64,000 nucleotides of DNA from Pararge aegeria (Eukaryota > Arthropoda > Insecta > Lepidoptera > Nymphalidae): assembly GCF_905163445.1 (NCBI RefSeq), contig NC_053184.1:9734001-9798000 (forward strand), read 5' to 3'. Of the stretch, positions 22,591 to 35,150 are shown in pieces; positions within the stretch are counted from its first letter, which is position 1; each line of letters starts with the position of its first letter. Made by a program: the position numbers and the translations under genes. Below the pieces are notes generated by a model that was not told where the DNA came from, made no database searches, and saw nothing but the letters and a program-made list of their open reading frames with translations.

Positions 22591-23883
22591 TTTAATAAAC
22601 CGTAGCAAAACACATTGCTTGATATAAAAGATCACATGGAAAAGCTTATTTGGTAGTCCGTCCGTAAAGATATCAAATACCTAAATTAAAAAAGGAATTT
22701 GAGTCCTAATTCTGAAAAAAATATCTTATATAATATATGTGTATATATATATATCAGGAATTTATTTAAATACATATGTTATAATAATCATGAGTATCTC
22801 ACAGTATCAATTCAAAACGAATAACTTATCTAGGCAAGTAGGCAAGACAAATTCATACCAAAGTATTTTATCATAAACATATATCTAGTCCTTCATGTTA
22901 TATTTAGTTGTTAGTCCAAAAGTTAATGAATAGGCTTACAAAAATAATATTGCTCCTCAAAACTGTATATCTAGAGAAAAGATCTGTATATCTTGAAATC
23001 CCAGATTTCCCTACATGAATATAGGCACCAACATGCCGCTATAATGTTGGCTCTACCTTGTAGTTTTAATCTTAAACTTTTTTACGAGTATAAATCATAA
23101 TACAATGAATGTTATTTCCAGAGTATGCCATCTAATTTTATCTTGCCTTCTTTGTAAGTTTGTCCGTTGTCAGACCGCGGATGCACTTTAACCTCTTTGA
23201 ACCTTTTGTGCTTGCCCCATTCTTTAATCCTCGTTCGTAATCTCGACAAAGACGCCAGCATCTCGTAAAATTTGTTATTTGGATGAATTTTTTGTTTTCC
23301 ATTGCACTTCAAAGCCTTCACTTCTCTTATTTTCAAAGAATAAACCATATTTAATTATATTTGTAAGATCATCATCATTCTCACCGTATTCCTCCTCTCT
23401 CATGGGAAATGTTTTAGATCATAGACCCACCACGCCAATTCAACGATTATTATCATGTATTATCGATTATAACAAATATCGACGGCTTAACTTGCTTTCA
23501 AAGACTCGGGGTAACCAACGACAATTTCCGAGCTGTTATTAAGAATTTCCTAACAAAAAACCCACTAGCAGTTTTTAACCCAGCCCAGGGATTGAACTCA
23601 GGACTTCGCATTATCGAACAAACTGAACACAATGGATCATTCTGGCATATTTAATTTATTTTACATACACCTGTGTTTTTTTTATTGTGAACGTAACGAT
23701 CTACAAAATATTACAAAACTGTAAGGATTTCAACCCGCATCTTTGTGACTATCGCGAACCGTTCAAAGGGCCATGTTTTTCTGTTGCAGAAGCGTACAAA
23801 ACCAATATATACCTTTGCATACAATTTTTTTTATCGCGAAAGTTACCTTTTTTGGATAGTGTACTTTAGTTATCAAAATATTC

Positions 23884-24012
23884 AAAATTCATTTATTTCA
23901 AGTAGGCATAATATAAGCATTTTTGTAACGTCCAGTCTGTCTGTTTGTAGTGACTGTAACACCGGTTCGGGAGGCAGATTCTACCGAGAAGAAGCAAAAA
24001 ACCTCAGCAATC
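23884..24012 (-). repeat. Dispersed retroelement 3' segment
   Basis: On the minus strand: CTTCTCGGTAGAATCTGCCT, ACCGGTGTTACAGTCACTAC, and the end TACTTGAAATAAATGAATTT. It matches the copies at 29112 and 52624. Confidence 0.6.
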
Positions 24013-25392
24013 TATCACTGGAATGTATCCTAGCGAGGCAAAATGATGAAATGATCTATCATCGCCGATTCCCAATGTTTAGGAAGCTTGGCAGCTGCAG
24101 TAGTGTCGTAGACTCCTAGCAGCATTACTTAGGTCAGGACTACAGGGCTGTTTTGAGGTTGTACAAAACTGTATCGGTAAATGCCTCTAAACGTTATATT
24201 TAGTTTGTTTTCAATTAATAGGCAGTAATTCCAAAGTTTATTATATTATTGAGATTATAAATCCTTAACGGACTTAGTCCTAAGTTAGAGCTCCACAAAC
24301 AACTTATAAAAAAAACTTGATGACCTCTAAAAGATTGATTTATTTCAAGTAGACCTAAATATAATTCCAATTAGAAAACGCATAATTATAAACCACCATT
24401 AATATTTACAAAAAAAATATAAGCCTCAAACGCAAACGCCGCAAAAACGTAGTCATTACTAATAACGGAGAATTAAGAAAGCAGAAAGAACATCCGAAAG
24501 TAAAGTAGATTTTAACAATTTTAATATCGACGGAAGTTTGACAAAAATAAAGTAGAACTACTTTACTAGAATTTATATGGAATATTGGTAAGGGTACAGA
24601 ATTAACACAAGAAACATGGTCGCAACAATTAACGCCCACCTCCAACAAATTGCATAGTACTAATAAAACAAAAGTAGTACATAGTAAATGCCTATAAAAA
24701 AATTAGAGCCAGGTAAGTAAATTAAACAAGGATAAATAGAAACAGTAATTAAGTTTCACATACAAAAAAAAAACATGCAGCGACTTATTTAGTGTGAACG
24801 AGTGTGTGTGTGTGTTCTACTTGTATAATGCTTGATAAGGATTGAAAATAATTCAATGTAAAACTTGTTCAGTTTTGCCGTTCAGATTCAAACCACTAAA
24901 AGCAATTTAAAATTAGAGCAGAAAATGTACCTGCACTCAAATACGCCCATACATTATCTATGCTCATATTCATGACGTAAAAGCAAAGGCAACCTTTGTG
25001 AACCATGAATACTTGATGTAACCAATGTTTTTGTACATTCTCCGGTGCTCATTAGTCGCCCTTAGCGTAGTTCGCCCTTTAAACGTTCTGTTGATATTGG
25101 ACATCCAGGGATAAGTCAGTTTTAACAACCTTATACGTTCGATATGCTTGACCTTTGTGTTACATGAAAATTCAAATTTAAAGAATAAAAATATAATAAA
25201 GTTATGAAGAGATATTAAAAAATAATATTAATACTCATTATTACAAATAAATTATATATATTATTAAACTTTAATAGAGTTACAAATAGAGCAATTTTTG
25301 AAACCTCAATCGAACACAACAAAATATGACACGCGAGAAAGTCGTAAATAACTTAATGAAAATTATGTTGGCTTTTGGCATTTTGATAAAAG

Positions 25393-25398
25393 TATAAA
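25393..25398 (+). promoter_or_regulatory. TATA box upstream of the small-peptide candidate
   Basis: AAAAGTATAAATT gives a consensus TATAAA about 135 bases before the chosen start codon, placing a transcription start near 25423-25428. TATA-like words are frequent at this base composition, so it is only supporting evidence. Confidence 0.35.
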
Positions 25399-25532
25399 TT
25401 ATATTAAACATTCAATAATTTAGTACTACCGAATCAAAGCCTATGTCAATAGCTGAAGCTGACCTCCCTTCATGCATTGCACGGAGTTTGCATTTATTCG
25501 TGGCGGTCATGCAATTATTTTTAAACAAGGGA

Positions 25533-25706
25533 ATGCTTAAAATACTGTTGTCAATTTTATCATTTGCCATCATTGTCAAACCATTAATGGCTCACTGCGA
25601 GGTACGGAGCTTCTATCCCTCTCAGAATGAGAACCATAGAAGACCCAAGATAGAAATAATTGAATCATGCCCTTTAGTTAAGCCATCCAAAAAGCCAAAA
25701 AACTGA
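25533..25706 (+). CDS. Candidate small secreted peptide (57 aa)
   Basis: From the Met at 25533 the frame gives 57 residues. A classical signal peptide (MLKILLSILSFAIIVKPLMA) is followed by a ~37-residue basic mature part beginning HCEVRSFYP, with only two cysteines (one possible disulfide), an RRPKIEIIE stretch and a Lys/Pro-rich C-terminus (KPSKKPKN). The frame is open back to an in-frame ATG at 25443, but the internal Met has the better start context (G at -3) and is followed directly by the hydrophobic core. A TATA box lies at 25393-25398 and AATAAA at 25865-25870, so a compact intronless gene is possible. GAG|GTACGG at about 25600 could alternatively be a splice donor. I recognise no family. 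Chance is not excluded, because short open frames are common in this AT-rich sequence. Confidence 0.42.
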   Translation: MLKILLSILSFAIIVKPLMAHCEVRSFYPSQNENHRRPKIEIIESCPLVKPSKKPKN

Positions 25707-25864
25707 TCAAGCTGACCAATTATTGATGGTAGACTTAATAGAACATTTTCTTATTGGCAGATCTAAAAGTAGTGCTTTCAATTTCACAGAGTTTCCCGTA
25801 AAATGGATAGCACTATTTTTAGTCCTGTCAGTTTGGATTTAAATATTAAATTTTACTCCACAGG

Positions 25865-25870
25865 AATAAA
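25865..25870 (+). terminator. Poly(A) signal downstream of the small-peptide candidate
   Basis: AATAAA, 159 bases after the TGA, followed by a T/GT-rich stretch (TTGTATATTTTTACTACTT). Its position suits a short single-exon transcript. Confidence 0.35.
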
Positions 25871-26186
25871 CACCATTGTATATTTTTACTACTTCGTCAG
25901 ATTAAGAAGACCCTTCCAGCAAATTGTGTAATGACCTCGTAACTCGTAACTCGTAGCATACGTGTTATGCTTTTCTTGTTTGATATTGTAAAGTTATTTA
26001 AGAAGGTCGTCATACTAGAACTATAAATTATGAAGCGGGTTACAAAGTCTAAGTAAGCTTTGTTTAGTTTAGTTCTGTCGACTGTCACTATCCTTGAATT
26101 GTAACTACATTCTTTTACGTGTTTATTTAATATGTATAACTAAAAAAATTGGTTGCCTGTAAAGTCGGTATACGGGCGAAAGTTTT

Positions 26187-26638
26187 ACGTGACAACGACT
26201 TTGAGTGGTAAAATAATTTTAATGTGAATATTCATTCGTATAGTAGGAAGAAGGATGAAATAATAGTAACAATTTAAAACATTTATTTATACAAAGAATT
26301 ATATTTAAAACATTAATTTATACAAAGAATCTCGCACTGAATTTCATATTAACAAAATTTTATTTTTACCTTTACACATACATACGTATTTATATACAAA
26401 TATACATACAATAACTTGCAATACATTTGCGTACAATGAAACAGCGTTTACTACAAAGGGACGCGTGCCTTTCACTTTTTATGTCTGTCTCTCTCGCTCT
26501 TAGGCGGGCTAACCATGCCCGAGTGGAAGGGACGCGTGCCTCTCACTCGCTCTCATTGTGAGCGCATAACGTGAGCGGAGCGTAACGCAGTTTCTTAAAG
26601 TGTCACCCGGCAAACCAATTTATAAGACGTTGTCACGT
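26187..26638. mobile_element. Possible non-autonomous DNA element
   Basis: ACGTGACAACG (26187-26197) and its complement CGTTGTCACGT (26628-26638) bound 452 bases. Inside are a 31-bp tandem pair (26273-26330) and two GC-rich copies of AAGGGACGCGTGCCT (26456 and 26527). The ends extend poorly beyond 11 bp, so this is tentative. Confidence 0.35.
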
Positions 26639-27409
26639 CAAAAAATGTACGCGTTACGTTAATTAATTTTAATTAACTAATATGATAAATACGATAGGTC
26701 TATCTCATCATGTAAATTTTCCTCTAAAATTTTTAGATCCTTTGTCTAAATGTCTATAATAGGCCTATCTTAAGATAAAACAAGTTTAACTTTTCTTTTA
26801 ATTATTCGTTAATTTAAAAACCAAAGCTTTGAACTTTACCATTAATAAAAGAAAAAGTTTGCAAATCAACTTTTAATAGGAAATATTAATATTTTGTTAT
26901 CAACGTTATTCCATGATACCCTATTGAATATGTGTCTATTTGTGACGTCATAACTTTTGATTTCTCTGTCAATAATGAACAATAAAAAGAAAATAGACAA
27001 TGACAGTAATGGTAAACTGCGATATACCTATAAAAACTTCTATACAACTCGCTCCTTTTTGCCCGCTGAACTCCATTTAAATTCCATTAGACATTTTAAT
27101 ATTTTGTAAGCGTTTAAAAATAAAATATCTTTTTCCTTAGCTAAGCACGTAGGTATAAAAACTTCAACGGAAAAGAGCAAAAAGAATATAAATAACCCAT
27201 TCGTTCCGGAAGAAAGTTTTATATAGTCCAAGGTAAACTATCTCTTACTTCCGAGTCATAGAATACGTTTTATATTAGTCTATTTCAATTATACTAAAGT
27301 GGAAATTGAAAACGGAGTCTTGATCGTACCGTATCCAGTTTTCCGCGAATACATTCATTCTGAGGCTGCATTTCCACCGGAGATATGGGAGGACGGGCAT
27401 GTGTATATG

Positions 27410-27434
27410 TGTGCTTGTGTGTGTGTGTGTGTAG
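27410..27434. repeat. (GT)n microsatellite
   Basis: Consecutive GT units with one C interruption. A shorter GT run is at 24804-24816. Confidence 0.65.
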
Positions 27435-27494
27435 ATTTCATAAATTATTTTTTATGTATTTCGTACATTTGATCACTGAAATCGGCCATTAAAA

Positions 27495-27718
27495 GGTAGG
27501 ATTTCGACTCTACTTTCAGGGGTCGAGTTCGAAACCCAGCACGGTACAGGGAAACATCGTGAGGAAACCTGCATGCCTGAGAGTTCCCCATAATGTTGTC
27601 AAAGGTGTGTGGAGTCCACCAATTCGCATTAGGCCAGCATGGCTTGAACCCTTCTCATTGTGAGAGGAGACCGTGGCGTGCAGTGGGCCGCTAATGAATT
27701 GCTATGATGATGATGATG
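27495..27718 (+). mobile_element. SINE family C, internally deleted
   Basis: Has the box B region GTCGAGTTCGAAACCCAGCA and the 3' half (GAAACATCGTGAGGAAACCT to an ATGATGATGATG tail). It lacks the ATATCACTTGC segment. Confidence 0.7.
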
Positions 27719-27837
27719 TATGCAAGAGATGCGAAAATCAAGACAGAAGAAGACACTGAACTCTTTTCTAGCTAAGAAATATTTGGAAAAGGGAACAATT
27801 CTTCTAGGGTTCAATTCCATGATACACTTTCCTTCGA

Positions 27838-27928
27838 TTTATCATCTACCCATTACCATCCCACTACACTTCACGAGTGCTGGAAAAATGAAAAGGGTTC
27901 AACCACGCTGGCGAAGTGCCTGGCTCTT
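27838..27928 (-). mobile_element. SINE family C fragment
   Basis: CTACCCATTACCATCCCACT and AACCACGCTGGCGAAGTG match the family C 3' part in reverse orientation. Confidence 0.5.
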
Positions 27929-29111
27929 TTGTTAGATTTTATGAAAAAAGCATTGTGATGATACCGCAGACAGGCAGTTTATTTTTTTCATATTGTTGCA
28001 TATTATAAAACAAGGAAATAGCTCGAGCCCCTGGAACAAGTGGGCAAGCAGCTTAAAGCTACGTTTGTTCTAAGATTACTATAAAATGTTATCTGCTCTG
28101 CAAATGCAAATAGATTAGAGCTGGATGGAACCTATTTATATTCTACTAGCTAGTAGCTACTCCTTAGATTATAATGTATTACGTGTCCAAATAAGGTGTC
28201 CCGAAATAAAAATAATGTAGTATTTATATCCATTTTGACTAAAGCAGGTCGACTAAAAACTGTCTACTAAAGTGATTTTTTTTTTTCATAAGCAAAACAA
28301 TCAAATTTAAATGTCGTTAATATCGTTATAAAAAACTCTAAGTTTTTCCTTCGAAACCAGAACTTCATTAAAAATAAAAACGATTCTAGCATAATATTAT
28401 CCGCGAAGTTAAATGTTATTTCAAAGATTCAGAATAAAATAAAGATTGAAAACAATACTAAGGGTATATCAAAGATTAAAAAAACATTTTTACAAAAAAT
28501 CGTTATAAATTTTTCTCGTCCGCTGTTTGGTACCTACTCTAGAGTAATGGCAACTTGACTCGTCAAGAGCGTTAGTATTCCTATAAGAAACGATTTATCT
28601 TTACAGTGTCACCAGCACTGACAGCTCGTTTCGGAATTTGAGATTATAATTAGAAATACATAGGAGCCTTTGCAGTACTTAGTCTAAAGGGTTTTCTATT
28701 GTTCCCTTTTTTACTACATACTTTCCAAGCCACGGATTGAAAATACTGGCCATTTATCCTCATTCCGAATTAACAACTGATCTGCACATCTAATCACAGC
28801 ATCCGCCAGGAAATAATATTATGTTCTTTCTCTCGTTAGTCGGTCCCTGAGGATTGTGATAATTCTAAATTCTAATTATTTGATAATTTAATTAATAGGC
28901 CGAGTAATCTTGTGATATATGATGTCTCTCTATCGGTGTCTATTACTTTCTTATACTAACTATAATAAAGATCACGTATTTTATTACATAATAAAAAAAC
29001 GTACTCTTGAAATATTTTTATGTATCCGAATGAAAGCGGAGCGCTTTCATCTCTCACAAGATAGACAAATGAATTTTCAAATTTAAAATGCAAATTGTTG
29101 ATATTGGAAAA

Positions 29112-29256
29112 GAGCAACTGCTGAGTTTCTTGCCGGTATCTTCTCGGTAGAATCTGCCTTCCGAACCGGTGGTAGAGTCACTACACACAGACAGACTTGA
29201 CGTTTCAAGAGTGCTTATCTTAGGCCTAATTGAAAATGAATTTTGAATTGTATCTA
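29112..29256 (+). repeat. Dispersed retroelement 3' segment
   Basis: GCTGAGTTTCTTGCCGGTAT, CTTCTCGGTAGAATCTGCCT, GAACCGGTGGTAGAGTCACT and CAGACTTGACGTTTCAAGAG. It is the best-preserved of three copies. Confidence 0.62.
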
Positions 29257-30088
29257 ATTATAAATTTGAAGAGTTTATTTATTTGGTTGAATGCGCTAAT
29301 CTAAGGAACTACTATTTCGAATTTAAAAATGTTTTTGTGTTTGGATAGTCCATTTATCGAGGAATGCTATAGACTATATATAACAATACGCTACAAGTAA
29401 TAGAAGTGGAGCTCCAATGAAAAATGTTACAAAAAATATTACCTTTGAGAACTTCCGGTGCTTGCTCTGCGTAACCGGTTACTGTTACGCAATGATCGCT
29501 TACGACTTAATTCCTCACCTTTAAAAGTTTTGAAAAAAGTTCAGTTCACTTTGAAGTTTCACTTACTACTTTTCCTATAATAATCAAATTTGATCTAAAA
29601 ATAAAAAACGTTATCATCAAGATTTCTTAAAAACCCGAAACAAACCCGAATGAAGTAAGTGACAAAAGTTAGTGAAATATAATCATGTCGCTTTATAACT
29701 CTAGAAAGACAGTGGCCAAAAATCTAAAATGTGTGTTTACAGTAGGCAGCTAGAGATTCCCAAAGCAGCCAGAGTTTGTCCCCAAAGCACTATTACGCAA
29801 ACAGCCTTTCCAACGAGACCTAAATTTTCAAACGGATTTACTTAGATAATACTGTTACTGATATAGGTGTGATATTGGAATAAGTGATATTTAAGCGGCA
29901 TAGTCTCATTCTGCCTTTTCTTTATCATAATCATCATCAGTTGCATAAGAGGCGTGCACTTTATACGTGCACATAAGCACTGCCTACCTTTATTTGTATA
30001 TTTCTCGTATTCGGGAATTCTTTTATTTTATACCGTTTACCCTGTTACACCGTTTTATAACTACCCTGGTCCAAAACCTGGGCACGCC

Positions 30089-30380
30089 ACTGATCATCAT
30101 CATAATATCAACCGATTACCGGCTAACTGCAGGGCAGGGGTCTCCTCCCACACTGAGAAGGTCATCAACGTTGGTCCAGTGTGGATTGGTGGAGTTCACA
30201 CAACCTTGAGAACATTTTGAAAAACTCTCAGACATGCAGGTTTTCTCACGATGTTTTCCTTCACCGTTGAAGCTAGTGATATTTTTATTGCTTAGAACGC
30301 ACATAACTTAAAAAAGGTGTGTGCTGGGATTCGAGATCGACCTCCCGAAAGTGAAGCCGATGTCCTAACCACTGAGGTTT
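30089..30380 (-). mobile_element. SINE family C, near full length
   Basis: The ATCATCATCATAATATCAAC tail is at the left, GATGTTTTCCTTCACCGTTG in the middle, and box B (GTGCTGGGATTCGAGATCGA) with TCCTAACCACTGAGG at the right. Confidence 0.78.
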
Positions 30381-30699
30381 AAAACCTTTAACCACTAACT
30401 TTTAAAATCTTAGATGCCGATCGAGAATATCTAGTGTCTTCTCATTCCACTAACATACTTTAACCGTAATCTCACTATCCACTCCTCTACGAATCTCATC
30501 TTTTTCATAGTCTCTCCACCTCTTCTCTGTCCTTCCGCATAACCATTGAACACTATTTATATAGATATTTCATCTCGATTCGATCGATTCTGTAACTGTA
30601 GCCCAGCCCATTTATTTTCAAATCTTATTAATTTTTCAAGCTTCAACATTTTTAACATTGAAAGATATCAAATGCCTGCCGTTTTTATAAATTATATGA

Positions 30700-30860
30700 A
30701 CCTACAATTTACCTCCCAATTTGTCATATCCATCGGTGGTTTTCCAATTAATCATAGCAATTCAATCAATTATACAGCATCCACTGCGTGTGGTAACTTT
30801 AATTGGTTTGTTCGCTATATCCGATCAATCATAATGTATACCTATAGAAGCGATATAAAG
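30700..30860 (+). repeat. Dispersed repeat H
   Basis: CCCAATTTGTCATATCCATC, ATACAGCATCCACTGCGTGT, CTTTAATTGGTTTGTTCGC and CGATCAATCATAATG parallel the copy at 22385. Confidence 0.42.
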
Positions 30861-31302
30861 CATAACTTACCTTTTGATAACTCACGCTAAAATTTTTTAT
30901 TTTATTTTAACATACCTAATTGTACTTTTCTACATTTGTAAGAACACTCCTACAATTTTGTTATCTATTTGAATGATAAAAAAGAGTAAATAATGTATCG
31001 TTTACTTGTAGGTGTAACGCCAAACTAGTGTAAAACACATTAATAAAAAAATAAAAATATGGTTCAGGCCTGCACCGAAGCAGAGATATAATAATAATAC
31101 ACCGAACAGAGCTCAAGTTTCTACCATTCAAAAAACTGTCAAAGATCACCACATCATTGTCTCTGTCAAAGTTCTGTAACCTGCCGCGAGCAGGTGCATC
31201 AGATATAGGCTAAGTGCTAAATGATGCAGTTTAATTATAAATATTGAATTTCGCCAATAACTTATTTAATGTTTACGTGCTACATAAATAAAACAAAATT
31301 AC

Positions 31303-31405
31303 GGCTTATTGCACAACAAAACATAAAACTAAATAATTACACAAGAATTCACATTAGGTAGATAAAACAGCCGGCCTTATCGCTAAAAAGCGATCACTTC
31401 TGGGT
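31303..31405 (-). mobile_element. LINE 3' tail (CR1/Jockey-like)
   Basis: On the minus strand: GCTTTTTAGCGATAAGGCCG at the right and TTTTGTTGTGCAATAAGCCG at the left end. Confidence 0.6.
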
Positions 31406-32149
31406 TAAAAAGATGCTTGTTAATGTAATGCAATAAATCGATAATATTTCAAGTATAAAATATCAGAAACGATATTTTATCTTCAACATCGTTTTTCAAC
31501 ATCGTTGTCCCCTATTATTAAATCATTGCCTGTCAGAAAATGGCGTTTCACTTACTTGATACGTTTTTTGTTTATTTGAGTGTAAAATAAATGATAAAAA
31601 AGCAACTTACCTAACTATTTCACAAATATGTCACACCATAGCTATTCTGTATAAAGTATTAACTTAACTCTGAACGTATTTTATTATAGGTATAAAGTAT
31701 AAACTTAACACTTTATGTGTGTATTTATATATAATATTTGGGGCAGCATGGGATTAGTAACAAAGTTTCGTTGAATTGTTTAAACCGCTTTGTAATTTAT
31801 AACTCTAGTTATCCCTCTAGTAGACCTCCACTTAAATTAGTTTGCAGTGAGAAACACTTGTGCATAAACATTTGAAGGCTTTAGTGGCACAGTGGTTTAC
31901 GCTGTCTTTATGGAAAGCCCTGGCTTTTATTTTCGGGTTGTTAAAACTGTGTGTATTTAACAGCAGTTTTCAAAAATGCTTTAAAAAAATTAAAAAAGGT
32001 TTTATATTTTGGATAGTTAACTTAGCAAATTAGATAAAAGAGCATTTCACTACGGTATATTCATGTATGAGTCGATGATGGTGTCGTTGATAGTTGAAGT
32101 AGAGCTTTTTGTAAAGTGCTCGTCCGGGGAAGTACTACTACTACCACTA

Positions 32150-32208
32150 CGCTTATTTCTGCCGCCAAGCAGCATTAAAATAATGCTGCTAGGCGTTAAA
32201 ATAAGTGC
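32150..32208. repeat. Interrupted hairpin
   Basis: The inner stem AGCAGCATTA/TAATGCTGCT (32168-32177, 32181-32190) is extended outward by CGCTTATTT against AAATAAGTG. It is probably a small inverted-repeat element. Confidence 0.6.
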
Positions 32209-33299
32209 TAAAGGACGTCCTTTCTACTACTTACCTTTTAACTACGCAGTTGTCGATCTAAATATAGTCGCATAAAGCTCAACGCTAACGTCTCAAATTG
32301 ATGGACACAGGGCAGCACGTTGCAGGAGTTTTGCATGCCCTGAGAAGTATTGCACTGTTTATGGGCGATGTTTTCTACTTACTATCAGATCATCTTTTTG
32401 ATCCGCCAATTATAAGCGTAACAAAATATGAATAAAGATAATTAAAATCGCTGACTTTGAAAACAAAATTAAATAAACTTGAAAGTCCGAACGCATATAT
32501 ATGTGCTTACATTAACAGTAATCCAACTTTTTGCATTATAAATCGGTCAATAAAACTAGAGTCCCTTACAGCTTGACAAATAGAATAAAAATATCCTTTT
32601 CAAAAACATTTTAATATGCTCGAAGCAATTCCTTTAACAGCAGCAGTGTTGCAACTTTACAATAAACAATAGAGAAACGGGAGCAACATTGTCTCTCATC
32701 TTCAATTTTCCGGGAGCGAAACATAATAATATACCCTGGTGTCCGGGCACAGGAAACCAGTTGCTTTAACGTTATTTAAAAAGTTGCCCGGAGCATTATA
32801 ATAGAGTAAGGTTTATTGTCTGAAAATAAGTATTTTAATCGTGAAAGATTAAAATCTACTTCAACTTAAATATCTTTTTAATACCATCCATGAATTTAAT
32901 AACCTTTAAAAAGACAAGGTCAAAGTTATTGTTTTTTTATATAAATAGCGTTTACGAATGTAGTTATCGCCATCATGTCTCTAGCATGTACAGTTTATAT
33001 GTAATGTACCCATCGAAGGTGCCATCTACACGTATTTGCATATAGAAATATTTGACTTGCTTTAAAACGAATATCATACTCAGCCTATTAATGTGTTGTG
33101 TATTACCTTACAGGAGATGGGGTTTAAAGCTTAGACCCTCAACGCTGCTAAAATTAAAGATGTCGGGCTTTATCGATTTTTCTATATCATGTTAGTGCTG
33201 ATAACGGAGTTTAAAGACGTGCCTTGGATAGCAAAAAAAAAGGTGGTTTTTGGCACTCCGAGCTGATGACGAAAATTTCTTATCAGGAAAACGCAATAC

Positions 33300-33392
33300 A
33301 GCTATTTTCATTTCATTTATTCACTATTGCACAACAAAAAAAAAGGACTCACAAAAGGTGGACTTAATGCTAAAGAAATTTCTACCAGCCAA
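33300..33392 (-). mobile_element. LINE 3' tail (CR1/Jockey-like)
   Basis: On the minus strand: TTGGCTGGTAGAAATTTCTT at the right, then TTTTTGTTGTGCAATAGTGA and AATAAATGAAATG. Confidence 0.55.
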
Positions 33393-35150
33393 AAAATTTA
33401 GGTAATAAATAAAACAAATTAAATTTTCAAAATATTTTATATATATAAATACTATACTGTTAATTCTGGTTTCTTAAGTATGTAAGATCTACTTCTTCAT
33501 ATTATTATCAACTACTCCGCATGTGTAAATCATTTTTGGTTAATAAAGTTATTAAATTGTACTAATAATATCAGTAAATAATAATCATCATCGTCATCAA
33601 CAAGTACTCTACAGCCCTTGGTTGGTTTGATATGGCCAAGCAAATTTATATATCGGAAGCTTTTAGACGCAGCTTCATTTTCCCCAAAACATTAAAAATC
33701 TATGAAGCTTTATACGTATTTATTATTTGACCTAAGTTCCATTGTTATTTACATAACGATAAATCGATGAGTTTTATTATTAATTAATTCAATTGCGTAA
33801 AAAAGTTTTAAGCTCTGTCTGGATTTATATATTAATCTCTAACCATAATGAAGAGATTACGTTGATTAAAATAAAACAGATTTAAAAAACGGTATTACTA
33901 AAATAAAACTTTGAAAAAGTGTCTTATAATAAATAATTATTTTAATATTTAAATTGATTAAACAATGTTCCTATTCCCCTATATTAGAGCTGTAGAAGTA
34001 TAAGATTAATAAAAGTTTTAAGTTCAGTTTAAGGTTTTTGAAATTAAAACAAAATACAGATTTAATTCTAATCTTTTCCTCTGTTCTTCTCGCTCTATCC
34101 TTAGATGACCGCTCATGAGCATTGTAATGGCAACACATACCTACCCTCTTTCTTGTCTCGAAAAGCTCAGCTCAGTTTAAGGGGCTTTGGAGCCCCAAAT
34201 TTATTGCTACTTTCGGAGTGAAATACTCGTGTGAGCATAAGTAACCTACTACTCAACAAAATAATCAAATATTCAGTAGGCTACTTAATTATTTTATGAT
34301 TTGATCTAATAAAAATTGTTATGAAACTTCTGAACAAATTGAAAACTTTACCTAGCTTCAAGTGGGTATAGAAAACGTTTAAAAATGTTTTCTTTTATGA
34401 AATGTGAGAAGGCTCTTTGTTCTTGACAAGAAAATGAGATACAATGAACTTCAATTACTCTACGACTCCAATAACGTATTGTACATTAAAGCAGTTATTT
34501 ATTATAGATGCAATCCACTAAGTATCACGAAATGTTTGACATGTATTTATTTATGTATGTCACAAGAATAAATTTAGCACATTCCTTTTTACTGGTACGG
34601 ATACACACGTGTATTATGTACATAAAGAGTTTTCAATAAACATAAGTGCAGGTACCAATAGATCATAATTTATTCGTACCCTAATGATTTGACCCTAACT
34701 ATATTAAAAAGAATAATTAATTCATAAACATAATGTACAACAAATATATAGCAGAACCGTTTGTCTGTCGTTAACACCTTTATTACAATCTTTAAATATA
34801 GTTTTTAAAATGTAAGTAGTTTTTCCTCTATTATTTTGTAGGATTAACTTTGTTTCTAAAAAGTTTAAAATTCTTGAACATGTAAAGTGATAATAAATCA
34901 GTCAGCACAATTAAAATCCTCGCCAAAGGCTCTGGGCCCAACATTAAAATTTGACATTACTTATTTCCATCCAAAACCCTCGTTTCACGTTTCTTGCTTA
35001 TGATGAATTTTTGCCTCTTATTCCAAGATATACGAGGTGGTATCCGTTGACACGTGTAATCTCATATACGACAACAGTAAGATTACCTGCCTGACAACCT
35101 ATATCTTATTACGTATTCACTCTATTACTTAAGATGTTTTTACTTTGTCT

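Larger units (their letters stand above)
19085..25380. other. Intergenic stretch, sparse repeats
   Basis: Upstream of the LRR gene. It holds repeat H copies and the retroelement segment at 23884, plus a shared CCGTGCTCATTAGTCG motif (about 20848) with a relative at about 25043. No exon could be supported. Confidence 0.4.

Noticed and set aside
27040..27231. Minus-strand frame with a signal-peptide-like start (GLFIFFLLFSVEVF)
   Set aside because: The frame begins at TTG; no ATG precedes the hydrophobic part, so a secreted product is not supported.
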